Below are positions 6,464-11,130 of a stretch of DNA of 11,130 nucleotides, piece by piece. This DNA comes from Proteobacteria bacterium UBA964 (lineage in GTDB: Bacteria > Pseudomonadota > Gammaproteobacteria > Steroidobacterales > Steroidobacteraceae). The DNA is taken from the NCBI GenBank assembly GCA_002292945.1, contig DBCG01000142.1:1-11130 (forward strand), in the 5' to 3' direction. A program made the translations under genes and the position numbers. The notes beneath the pieces were generated by a model. The model was not told where the DNA came from, made no database searches, and was given only the letters and a program-made list of their open reading frames with translations. Positions within the stretch are counted from its first letter, which is position 1. Every line of letters starts with the position of its first letter.

Positions 6464-7014
6464 CAGTCACCGCCCCCGCCATCGCCCCCGCCATCGCCAC
6501 CGCCATCACCGTCGCCCTCCGCGTCAGCGCGTTCGCTGCGCCCGACGGGCCCGGCAAATCCGGCATCACCGCCCTCCGACCTGCGCGCGGCGACCTCCCG
6601 CGCGCGCGCCACGAAGGCATCGACGAGCGAAGCGGCGGTCTGCTCGAACATCGGCGAGAACATCATGCCGGTGAAGCGGTTGGCGAACTCGAACCGCAGG
6701 CGCAGCGACACCTCGCAGCCCGACTCGCCGACCGGTCTCAAAGACCAGATCCCCTCGAGCGCCTTGAAGGGGCCGCGCTCAAGCCGCATCGCCACGGAGC
6801 GGTCTGGATCGAGGGTGTTGCGGGTGGTGAACTCGGTGTCGAGCCCGCCGCGCCGGATCCCGAGCGTCGCCACGACCTCGCGCTCGCCGCGGGACTCGAT
6901 GCGCGCGACCGTGCAGCCGGGTACGAACTCCGGGTATCGCTCGATGTCGGTGATGAGCGCGTAGAGCTCCGACGGAGGGAGCGCGACCAGCGCTGAACGC
7001 GTGACTTCCCGCAT
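6463..7014 (-). CDS. ratA: RatA, START/Coq10-like ubiquinone-associated protein with Gly/Asp tail
   Basis: Member of the polyketide cyclase / coenzyme Q-binding START family. E. coli RatA was reported to block 70S ribosome association; Coq10 homologues bind ubiquinone. From ATG 7014 the product has 183 residues. The core (1-145) shows MREVTRSALVALPPSELYAL, ITDIERYPEFVPGC (21-34), FKALEGIWSLRP, LRLRFEFANRFTG and the C-terminal helix AASLVDAFVARAREV. Beyond it lies a 40-residue extension that ends in an almost pure Gly/Asp repeat (EGDGDGGGDGGGDGGGGD, 166-183) not expected in the family (E. coli protein about 158). The frame runs 50 codons further upstream into the start of smpB, but those residues do not look like the family. 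No Shine-Dalgarno is evident. Divergent from smpB. Confidence 0.92.
   Translation of the reverse strand: MREVTRSALVALPPSELYALITDIERYPEFVPGCTVARIESRGEREVVATLGIRRGGLDTEFTTRNTLDPDRSVAMRLERGPFKALEGIWSLRPVGESGCEVSLRLRFEFANRFTGMMFSPMFEQTAASLVDAFVARAREVAARRSEGGDAGFAGPVGRSERADAEGDGDGGGDGGGDGGGGD
6466..6516. repeat. Short tandem GGNGAT-type repeat encoding the RatA Gly/Asp tail
   Basis: Imperfect repeats of a CCGCCATCGCC unit (plus strand), mostly 12 bases long and sometimes 6, fill the last 17 codons of ratA, giving GGGD units in the protein. The period is a multiple of three, so unit gain or loss would change tail length without breaking the frame or the stop/start overlap with rnfH. Confidence 0.75.
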
Positions 7015-7078
7015 GGGGGGATTGTCCGGCAAGGGCTCCGTCGCGACAACCACCGCGGCGCGTACAATGCGCAGGACC

Positions 7079-7600
7079 ATGGCCAAGCCCCCTTCCAGAC
7101 CCACCGCGACGCCGGCGGCCTCGTCCAAGCCGACCGCCAAAGCGGATGCAGGGCCGAGCGTCATCGCCGAGAACCGCCGGGCGCGATTCGATTACTTCAT
7201 CGAAGAGCGTTACGAGGCCGGACTCGCGCTCGAGGGCTGGGAGGTCAAGTCGTTGCGCGCCGGCAAAGCCCAGATCACCGAAGCCCATGTCTACCTGCGC
7301 GGCGGCGAGGTGTTCATGGTCGGCGCGCACATCGCACCGCTCAAGACCACCTCGACCCATGTCGTCGCCGATCCGACCCGCAGCCGCAAGCTGTTGCTCA
7401 ACCGGCGCGAGATCGTCCATCTCATCGGCCTCGTCGAGCGCAAGGGCTACACCATCGTGCCGCTCGAGCTTTATTGGCAGCGCGGCAAGGCGAAGGTGCG
7501 CATCGGCCTCGCCAAGGGCAAGAAGGCCCACGACAAGCGTGCCACCGAGAAGGACCGCGACTGGGCGCGTGACAAGGCGCGGCTGATGCGAGGCCGCTGA
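7079..7600 (+). CDS. smpB: SmpB, tmRNA-binding protein
   Basis: Essential partner of tmRNA in trans-translation: it binds the tRNA-like domain, delivers it to stalled ribosomes, and its C-terminal tail reads the empty mRNA channel. The 173-residue product has a low-complexity Pro/Ala/Thr/Lys N-terminus (1-28), then the OB-fold core with NRRARFDYFIEERYEAGLAL (32-51), GWEVKSLRAGKAQI, THVVADPTRSRKLLLN and the conserved basic end GLAKGKKAHDKRATEKDRDW. It is slightly longer than E. coli SmpB (160) because of the N-terminus. Start ATG 7079 has AGGA just upstream. TACAAT at 7063-7068 looks like a -10, but no matching -35 is clear and it would leave a very short leader. Its RNA partner ssrA is 1.7 kb downstream. 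Confidence 0.98.
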   Translation: MAKPPSRPTATPAASSKPTAKADAGPSVIAENRRARFDYFIEERYEAGLALEGWEVKSLRAGKAQITEAHVYLRGGEVFMVGAHIAPLKTTSTHVVADPTRSRKLLLNRREIVHLIGLVERKGYTIVPLELYWQRGKAKVRIGLAKGKKAHDKRATEKDRDWARDKARLMRGR

Positions 7601-7650
7601 CCGCAGACCCGCGCCGAAGCGGCCCGGATCGCGGTGTGGTCATCCCAAGA

Positions 7651-9255
7651 CTAGACCGACAACCCCTGGGACTTCAGATATTCGTCGTAATCGCCGTGGA
7701 CATCGACGATGCCGCCGCCCGGCTGGATCTCGATGATGCGGGTGGCGAGTCCGCTGACGAACTCGCGGTCGTGGGAGACGAAGAGCAGCGTCCCCGGGTA
7801 CTTCTCGAGCCCGATCTGCAGCGACTCGATCGTCTCCATGTCCATGTGGTTGGTCGGCTCGTCGAGCAGCAGCACATTCGGCCGCGTCAACATGAGCTTG
7901 CCGTACATCATGCGGCCCTTCTCGCCGCCTGACAGCACCTTCACCGATTTCTTGGTCTCATCGCCCGAGAACAGCAGACGACCGAGCGTCGCACGCACGA
8001 TCTGCTCGTCATCGGCCTTGCCCGACCACTGCTGCATCCACTTGAAGAGATCGGTCTTCTCCTCGAACTCGGCCTGCGGGTCTTGCGGCATGTACCCCGG
8101 CTCGGCGTTCTCGACCCAGTTGATGCTGCCTGCGGTGGGCTTCAGCACGCCCGCGATGCAATGCATCAGCGTGGTCTTGCCGATGCCGTTCGGCCCGATG
8201 ATGGCGATGCGGTCACCCGCCTCCACATTGAAGGTCACGTTCCGCAGAACCGGCGCGTCGGCGCCCGGATAGGTGAAGCTGAGCTTGTCGACGTTGAAGG
8301 CCGAGCGATAGAGCTTCTTGCCCTGCTCGAAGCGGATGTAGGGGTTCTGGCGCGATGACGGCCGGATCTCCTCGATCTTGATCTTGTCGATCGCGCGACG
8401 GCGCGAGGTCGCCTGCCGGGCCTTCGACGCGTTGGCCGAGAAGCGCCGCACGAACTCCTGCAGCTCCGCGATGCGCTCCTGGGCCTTGGTGTTGGAGGCT
8501 TCCACCCGCGCACGCGCCTGGGTCGAGGCGAGCATGAAATCGTCGTAGTTGCCGGGGTAGACCTTGAGCTGCTGGAAATCGAGGTCGGCGATGTGGGTGC
8601 AGACCTGATTGAGGAAATGCCGGTCGTGGCTGATGATGATCATCGTCGAGTCCGACTTGTTCAGCACCTGCTCGAGCCAGCCGATCGAGTGGATGTCGAG
8701 GTTGTTGGTCGGCTCATCGAGCAGCAACACATCCGGGTTCGAGAACAAGGCCTGCGCGAGCAGCACGCGCAGCTTGAGGCCGGGCGGGACCTCGCGCATG
8801 GGGCCGTGGTGGAATTCTTCGGTGATGCCGGCCTCGATGAGGATGGCCGCCGCGCGCGCCTCGGCGTCGTAGCCGCCGTACTCGGCGAAACGCACCTCGA
8901 GCTCCGCGGCGCGCATGTAATCGTCGTCGGTGGCGGCAGGGTCGGCGTAGATCGCGTCACGCGTCGACATCGCCGCCCACATCTCGGCATGACCTTGCAT
9001 GACGACATCGATGACCCGCTGGTCTTCGTAGCCGAACTGGTTCTGGCTGAGCTTCCCGAGCCTGAGGCCCGGCTGCAGCATCACATCGCCCGCGCTCTGC
9101 TCGAGATCGCCGCCCAGGATCTTCATCAGGGTCGACTTGCCGCAGCCGTTGGCGCCGATCAGACCATAACGGTTGCCGTCGGTGAACTTGACCGTCACCC
9201 CCTCGAACAGGGGTTTGGCGCCGAACTGGATGGTGAGATTGGATGTCGCGAGCAT
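7651..9255 (-). CDS. ybiT: ABC-F family ATPase, YbiT-type
   Basis: ABC-F proteins are soluble tandem ATPases that bind the ribosomal E site and affect translation; YbiT is one of the housekeeping paralogues in E. coli. The 534-residue product has ABC domain 1 with Walker A GANGCGKS (34-41) and Walker B LLLDEPTNNLD, the linker with RRFSANASKARQATSRR, and ABC domain 2 with Walker A GPNGIGKT (354-361), signature LSGGEKGRM and LLLDEPTNHMD. The first domain has VPPGLKLRVLLAQAL where a LSGGE signature would be, a feature I recall from YbiT itself, which together with MLATSNLTIQFG supports this subfamily rather than Uup or EttA. I chose ATG 9255. A longer frame up to 9405 runs antisense through ssrA and is not protein-like. 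It converges on smpB; its promoter region lies back to back with that of ssrA. Confidence 0.95.
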   Translation of the reverse strand: MLATSNLTIQFGAKPLFEGVTVKFTDGNRYGLIGANGCGKSTLMKILGGDLEQSAGDVMLQPGLRLGKLSQNQFGYEDQRVIDVVMQGHAEMWAAMSTRDAIYADPAATDDDYMRAAELEVRFAEYGGYDAEARAAAILIEAGITEEFHHGPMREVPPGLKLRVLLAQALFSNPDVLLLDEPTNNLDIHSIGWLEQVLNKSDSTMIIISHDRHFLNQVCTHIADLDFQQLKVYPGNYDDFMLASTQARARVEASNTKAQERIAELQEFVRRFSANASKARQATSRRRAIDKIKIEEIRPSSRQNPYIRFEQGKKLYRSAFNVDKLSFTYPGADAPVLRNVTFNVEAGDRIAIIGPNGIGKTTLMHCIAGVLKPTAGSINWVENAEPGYMPQDPQAEFEEKTDLFKWMQQWSGKADDEQIVRATLGRLLFSGDETKKSVKVLSGGEKGRMMYGKLMLTRPNVLLLDEPTNHMDMETIESLQIGLEKYPGTLLFVSHDREFVSGLATRIIEIQPGGGIVDVHGDYDEYLKSQGLSV

Positions 9256-9302
9256 GGCGGGCGCGGAGTTTACACGCCCCCACCCGCCCTTGCCCGTTCC
9301 GG

Positions 9303-9308
9303 TATACT
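9303..9308 (+). promoter_or_regulatory. -10 element of the ssrA promoter
   Basis: TATACT (9303-9308) is a good sigma-70 -10 box ending 12 bases before the mature tmRNA 5' end, so a few extra 5' bases would be removed by RNase P. I see no clear -35 at the expected distance (9280-9285 reads CCACCC), so the promoter may depend on other contacts. Confidence 0.55.
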
Positions 9309-9320
9309 GGTGTTTCCAAT

Positions 9321-9675
9321 GGGGGCGACCGGCTTCGACGTGGGTTGCGAACCTCCAGGGGCGTGCCGAGGTGCAGTGAACCTCGTAAAACTTTGCTGCA
9401 AACACTTAGTTGCCAACGACAACAACTACGCTCTGGCCGCTTAATCCGGCCTAACCTCCGACCCGCTGGTGCCTGTGCCACGGAACCGGGGGACGCGCTC
9501 ACAGGATCGCGGACCACCGTGCGACGGGGTGGCTCCGCTAAGAGACACCGTCACTGGCCGAGCGTCTTCCCTGCTCCTCGGGTAGCGCAAGGCGAGATCC
9601 AATGAGAGAGCTACGCGCGTAGATCCTGAAGTCTAGTGCTTGCGGACGCGGGTTCGATTCCCGCCGCCTCCACCA
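9321..9675 (+). ncRNA. ssrA: tmRNA (SsrA), with encoded CCA
   Basis: Acts as tRNA and mRNA to release stalled ribosomes and tag the unfinished protein for proteolysis, with SmpB. The 5' end GGGGGCG pairs with CGCCTCC (9665-9671) to form a 7-bp acceptor stem whose third pair is G-U, the alanine identity element. Then come A9672 as discriminator and CCA (9673-9675). Other landmarks are CCGGCTTCGACG near the 5' end, GTGCCGAGGTGCAG and CCTCGTAAAA, and the T-arm GCGGGTTCGATTCCCGC (9648-9664). The tag frame begins at GCC 9412 and gives ANDNNYALAA with a TAA stop at 9442-9444; the E. coli tag is ANDENYALAA. Length of 355 bases is normal. It is followed by a strong terminator. The last 32 bases recur in diverged form at 11016-11046, marking it as an integration target. 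Confidence 0.98.
9644..9675 (+). repeat. Left att-like repeat (3' end of ssrA)
   Basis: The last 32 bases of ssrA, from GGACGCGG in the T-arm to the CCA, are repeated in the same direction at 11016-11046. By eye 26 of 32 aligned columns agree. The 3' end of ssrA is a well-known target of tyrosine integrases (for example the E. coli CP4-57 prophage), and integration rebuilds the gene at one end and leaves a partial copy at the other. Confidence 0.7.
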
Positions 9676-9682
9676 TAATGTG

Positions 9683-9716
9683 AAATCCCAACCCTTATCC
9701 GGTTGGGATTTTTTTT
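9683..9716 (+). terminator. Intrinsic terminator of ssrA
   Basis: A perfect 10-bp stem, AATCCCAACC / GGTTGGGATT (9684-9693 with 9701-9710), 7-base loop and a run of eight T (9709-9716), 8 bases after the tmRNA CCA. Confidence 0.93.
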
Positions 9717-9783
9717 GCCTGTCCCCCCTGTATTGGCGCGGGTTTGCGGGCCATCGGTTTGCTTCTTCGGGCCGCAGTTCAGG

Positions 9784-9799
9784 CAGCATCTACATGCTG
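9784..9799. promoter_or_regulatory. Small inverted repeat upstream of the toxin-antitoxin operon
   Basis: CAGCAT and ATGCTG form a 6-bp inverted repeat with a 4-base centre in the non-coding stretch 9717-9861 between the ssrA terminator and the antitoxin gene. It could be a binding site or chance. The rest of 9717-9783 shows nothing I can name. Confidence 0.25.
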
Positions 9800-9824
9800 T
9801 GGCTAAGCTGGAGTAAGTATGGTA

Positions 9825-9852
9825 AGGTAATACCTACAACTACTCTTAAGAG
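9825..9852. promoter_or_regulatory. Palindromes likely forming the toxin-antitoxin operator
   Basis: Two perfect palindromes lie in the AT-rich promoter zone just before the antitoxin: AGGTAATACCT (9825-9835) and CTCTTAAGAG (9843-9852), centres 17.5 bases apart. TACCT (9831-9835) and AGGTA (9851-9855) also form a longer inverted pair around them. Ribbon-helix-helix antitoxins usually repress their own operon by binding such repeats, so these are good operator candidates. The second overlaps the Shine-Dalgarno region (AAGAGG, 8 bases before the ATG at 9862). A precise -35/-10 pair could not be fixed. Confidence 0.5.
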
Positions 9853-9861
9853 GTAAGCCAC

Positions 9862-10152
9862 ATGACCGCTACCGCTGTTCGCCCTGTGGCGATCAAGATC
9901 GACGAAGACATCAAAGCCCGAGTGAAGCGCTTGGCGCAAGCGCGTCAGCGTACGTCACATTGGCTGATGCGCGAGGCGATTACGCAGTACGTCGATAGAG
10001 AAGAGAAGCGCGAGGCGTTTCGCCGGGACACGCTCAAAGCTTGGGAAGATTTTCGTGAAAACGGATTGCATGTGACCGCGGATGAGGCAGATGCCTGGAT
10101 GGCTCAGCTCGAACAAGGCAATGACGTTGAGCCGCCCGGATGTCACGCCTGA
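9862..10152 (+). CDS. Ribbon-helix-helix (CopG-type) antitoxin
   Basis: A 96-residue protein. The N-terminal part, RPVAIKIDEDIKARVKRLAQ followed by RTSHWLMREAITQYVDREEK (about 7-50), is the beta-strand plus two-helix layout of a CopG/ParD-like DNA-binding dimer. The C-terminal half (50-96), acidic and rich in Trp/Glu/Asp, would wrap the toxin. It is well placed as the first gene of the operon: strong AGAGG Shine-Dalgarno and palindromic sites upstream. Its last 13 bases overlap the toxin start, the usual sign of a type II pair. The role is to neutralise the toxin and repress the operon. Homology level is family only; I do not assign a named system. Confidence 0.85.
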   Translation: MTATAVRPVAIKIDEDIKARVKRLAQARQRTSHWLMREAITQYVDREEKREAFRRDTLKAWEDFRENGLHVTADEADAWMAQLEQGNDVEPPGCHA

Positions 10153-10430
10153 TTTGGTCTCCGGCAGCGTTGCTGGATGTCAAGCGGCTCTATGACTTCC
10201 TCAAGCCCAAGGATCTTGACGCTGCAAAACGCGCCGTGAAGGCTATCCGCCAAGGTGTCAAAGTGCTGGATAAGCAGTCGGGAGTGGGGCGCCCAGTTGA
10301 AGACATGGAAGATGAATTCCGTGACTGGATCATTGATTTTGGCGACAGCGGCTATGTGGTTCGTTACCGGGTTGACCAGCGCCTCGTCACGGTATTGGCA
10401 GTGCGCCATCAAAAAGAGGTGGGATTTTGA
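10140..10430 (+). CDS. RelE/ParE superfamily toxin
   Basis: A 96-residue protein with the compact RelE/ParE layout: N-terminal strand IWSPAALLDVKRLYDFL, two helices (about 10-45, with KRAVKAIRQGVKVL), then the beta-sheet with VGRPVEDMEDEFRDWII, GYVVRYRVD and the closing VTVLAVRHQKEVGF. The RHxKE-type ending is typical of ParE/RelE relatives. RelE-type members cut mRNA on the ribosome, while ParE-type members poison gyrase; the sequence alone does not decide which. The start ATG at 10140 lies inside the antitoxin frame, so translation is probably coupled. It looks intact. If it cleaves mRNA, its products would be substrates for the neighbouring tmRNA-SmpB pathway, but that link is speculation. 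Confidence 0.85.
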   Translation: MSRLIWSPAALLDVKRLYDFLKPKDLDAAKRAVKAIRQGVKVLDKQSGVGRPVEDMEDEFRDWIIDFGDSGYVVRYRVDQRLVTVLAVRHQKEVGF

Positions 10431-10450
10431 TTGTTGCATGGACTAATGCG

Positions 10451-10471
10451 CAGAGGTGCCTGAGCACTCTG
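10451..10471 (+). other. Hairpin between the toxin gene and the next gene
   Basis: CAGAGGTGC and GCACTCTG form an 8-bp stem with one bulged base and a CTGA loop in the 69-base gap after the toxin. No T-run follows, so it is not a normal terminator. It may reduce read-through or be chance. Confidence 0.3.
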
Positions 10472-10499
10472 AATCTCATGCCTCGGAAATGGGTTGACC

Positions 10500-11006
10500 A
10501 TGTTCAATTTGCACTGCACAAAAAAATTACTCGACCGTATAAAGCCTGACGTTCAGGCTGCCGTTAACGGAACAACCATCCTTGGTGATTGGTATGCCAC
10601 GGCACTGTTCTGGAAACCTCAACTGGCGCTGTTTGTCAACGAGCGAACCCTGCTTCCAGTGGTCATGCCGCTGGCTCCTGCGACGACTCTTGCGCAGCGT
10701 TTTCCCGATGCACTGGCGCAGGTGTTGCTGGCGCTGGAAATTGGGCAGGACAGGGTAAAGTCCGAATTGGAAAAGATGGGACAGGTGACTTACTCCAAGA
10801 CCTCAAACAGAAGTGTCTTGGGAATCATGAACCAGTTCACGTACCACGCTGAGGGCTACAGGGACCATTTTGGCTTGGTTGACTCCTTGGCGTTGTCAGT
10901 GAAACTTGCTGGAACACCCTGTAGCCCCTTGTACAAGGGAGCAATCTGTCCGGACTTGGCCGTGAGGGAAGTCATGGCTCAGGGTATAGCAATTCTGAAG
11001 ACATGA
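10500..11006 (+). CDS. Small protein of unknown function, possibly DUF6933 family
   Basis: A 168-residue protein from ATG 10500 (a TTG at 10494 would add two residues). I do not know its function. Recognisable pieces are an N-terminal FNLHCTKKLLDRI, then TTILGDWYATALFW, FVNERTLLPVVMPLAP, a helix TTLAQRFPDALAQVLLAL, KTSNRSVLGIMNQF and GTPCSPLYKGAICPD. The CTKKLL opening with a later RSVLGxMN motif reminds me of proteins annotated as DUF6933, common near mobile genes, but this is from memory. No signal peptide, transmembrane helix or catalytic motif is evident. It ends only 9 bases before the right ssrA-like repeat, so it sits at the very end of the module. Base composition matches the toxin-antitoxin pair rather than the left flank. 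Confidence 0.75.
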   Translation: MFNLHCTKKLLDRIKPDVQAAVNGTTILGDWYATALFWKPQLALFVNERTLLPVVMPLAPATTLAQRFPDALAQVLLALEIGQDRVKSELEKMGQVTYSKTSNRSVLGIMNQFTYHAEGYRDHFGLVDSLALSVKLAGTPCSPLYKGAICPDLAVREVMAQGIAILKT

Positions 11007-11015
11007 GGGAGCGGT

Positions 11016-11046
11016 GGACGCGGATTCAAATCCCGCCAGCCCACCA
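11016..11046 (+). repeat. Right att-like repeat: diverged ssrA 3' end fragment
   Basis: GGACGCGG (11016-11023), a T-loop-like ATTCAAAT, CCCGCC and a final CCACCA repeat the 3' end of ssrA in the same orientation. It is not a functional tRNA-like domain: no tmRNA body or acceptor 5' strand lies upstream, and the T-stem has an A-C mismatch at its closing pair. The fragment reads more like the E. coli ssrA end I remember (CCCGCCAGC before the CCA) than like the local copy. Confidence 0.7.
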
Positions 11047-11056
11047 CATGCAAATC

Positions 11057-11083
11057 CCCAACTCATCTGAGTTGGGTTTTTTT
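11057..11083 (+). terminator. Intrinsic terminator after the right ssrA-like repeat
   Basis: An 8-bp stem CCCAACTC / GAGTTGGG (11057-11064 with 11069-11076), a 4-base loop and seven T (11077-11083). Its position 10 bases after CCACCA and its CCCAAC/GTTGGG core mirror the ssrA terminator at 9683-9716, so the duplicated segment includes the terminator as well as the RNA end. Confidence 0.9.
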
Positions 11084-11130
11084 CTTTGGTTTGACGAATC
11101 GGGTGGTGATTCTCGAAACACGAAAAGACT

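Larger units (their letters stand above)
9676..11046. mobile_element. Low-GC module between two ssrA-end repeats (probable island remnant)
   Basis: The stretch from the end of ssrA to the second ssrA-like end is clearly poorer in G+C than the dense GC-rich genes to the left. It carries a toxin-antitoxin pair and an orphan small gene, typical accessory cargo. It is framed by direct repeats of the ssrA 3' end, each followed by an intrinsic terminator. No integrase or recombination directionality gene lies inside. It may be a decayed element, a small passenger mobilised by an integrase encoded elsewhere, or one unit of a tandem island array that continues past 11130. Boundaries are inferred from the repeats. 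Confidence 0.6.

Noticed and set aside
6463..7014. ratA-rnfH as a true toxin-antitoxin system
   Set aside because: They are conserved chromosomal housekeeping-type genes; the antitoxin role of RnfH/RatB is not established, so I kept it as a historical name only.
9256..9405. 50-codon N-terminal extension of the ybiT frame
   Set aside because: It runs antisense through the tmRNA 5' part and the promoter zone, and the family start MLATSNLTIQFG lies at 9255.
10431..10499. Gap after the toxin as a possible integron attC site
   Set aside because: A hairpin exists, but I see no RYYYAAC / GTTRRRY core pair and no integron integrase.
10981..11046. A second complete tmRNA or tRNA gene ending at 11046
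   Set aside because: Upstream sequence is the end of a protein gene, no acceptor 5' strand or D/anticodon arm can be found, and the T-stem contains a mismatch.
11090..11130. Short GAATC/GATTC inverted repeat near the right edge
   Set aside because: Arms of five bases are expected by chance, and the window ends too soon to see whether it belongs to an integrase arm site.

Overview
The window is the chromosome of a high-GC gammaproteobacterium. Almost all of it is conserved housekeeping DNA. The last ~1.4 kb is a lower-GC accessory stretch inserted just behind the tmRNA gene. The gene order grpE / nadK-recN / bamE / ratB(rnfH)-ratA / smpB / ssrA / island, with the same relative orientations, is the order I recall from Escherichia coli, where the CP4-57 prophage sits in ssrA. 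Here hrcA, fur and an ABC-F gene (ybiT) are interleaved. The composition, hrcA beside grpE and the short tmRNA tag (ANDNNYALAA) point to a deep-branching, GC-rich gammaproteobacterium (Chromatiales, Nevskiales or Xanthomonadales-like). I cannot name the genus from sequence alone.

Layout. 1-2485 (minus strand): the heat-shock cluster hrcA, grpE, dnaK (dnaK runs off the left edge), with a very good sigma-32 promoter between grpE and dnaK. 2584-5284 (plus): nadK (NAD kinase) and recN (double-strand-break repair SMC-like protein). 5208-5642 (minus): fur, whose end overlaps the end of recN. 5689-6171 (plus): bamE, outer-membrane assembly lipoprotein. 6164-7014 (minus): ratA and rnfH/ratB, overlapping by one base. 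7079-7600 (plus): smpB. 7651-9255 (minus): the ABC-F ATPase ybiT. 9321-9675 (plus): ssrA (tmRNA), then a strong terminator. SmpB and tmRNA together carry out trans-translation (rescue of stalled ribosomes).

9676-11046: a low-GC module with an overlapping ribbon-helix-helix antitoxin / RelE-ParE toxin pair and a small protein of unknown function. It is closed on the right by a diverged second copy of the last ~32 bases of ssrA followed by a second terminator of similar design. This looks like the two ends (att sites) of an integrated element using the ssrA 3' end as target. No integrase lies between the copies, so it is either a remnant or the first unit of a larger island continuing to the right.

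The window shows no wholly new system. The best leads are the ssrA-bounded module, the sigma-32 promoter of dnaK, the palindromes in front of the toxin-antitoxin operon and the Gly/Asp repeat tail on RatA.
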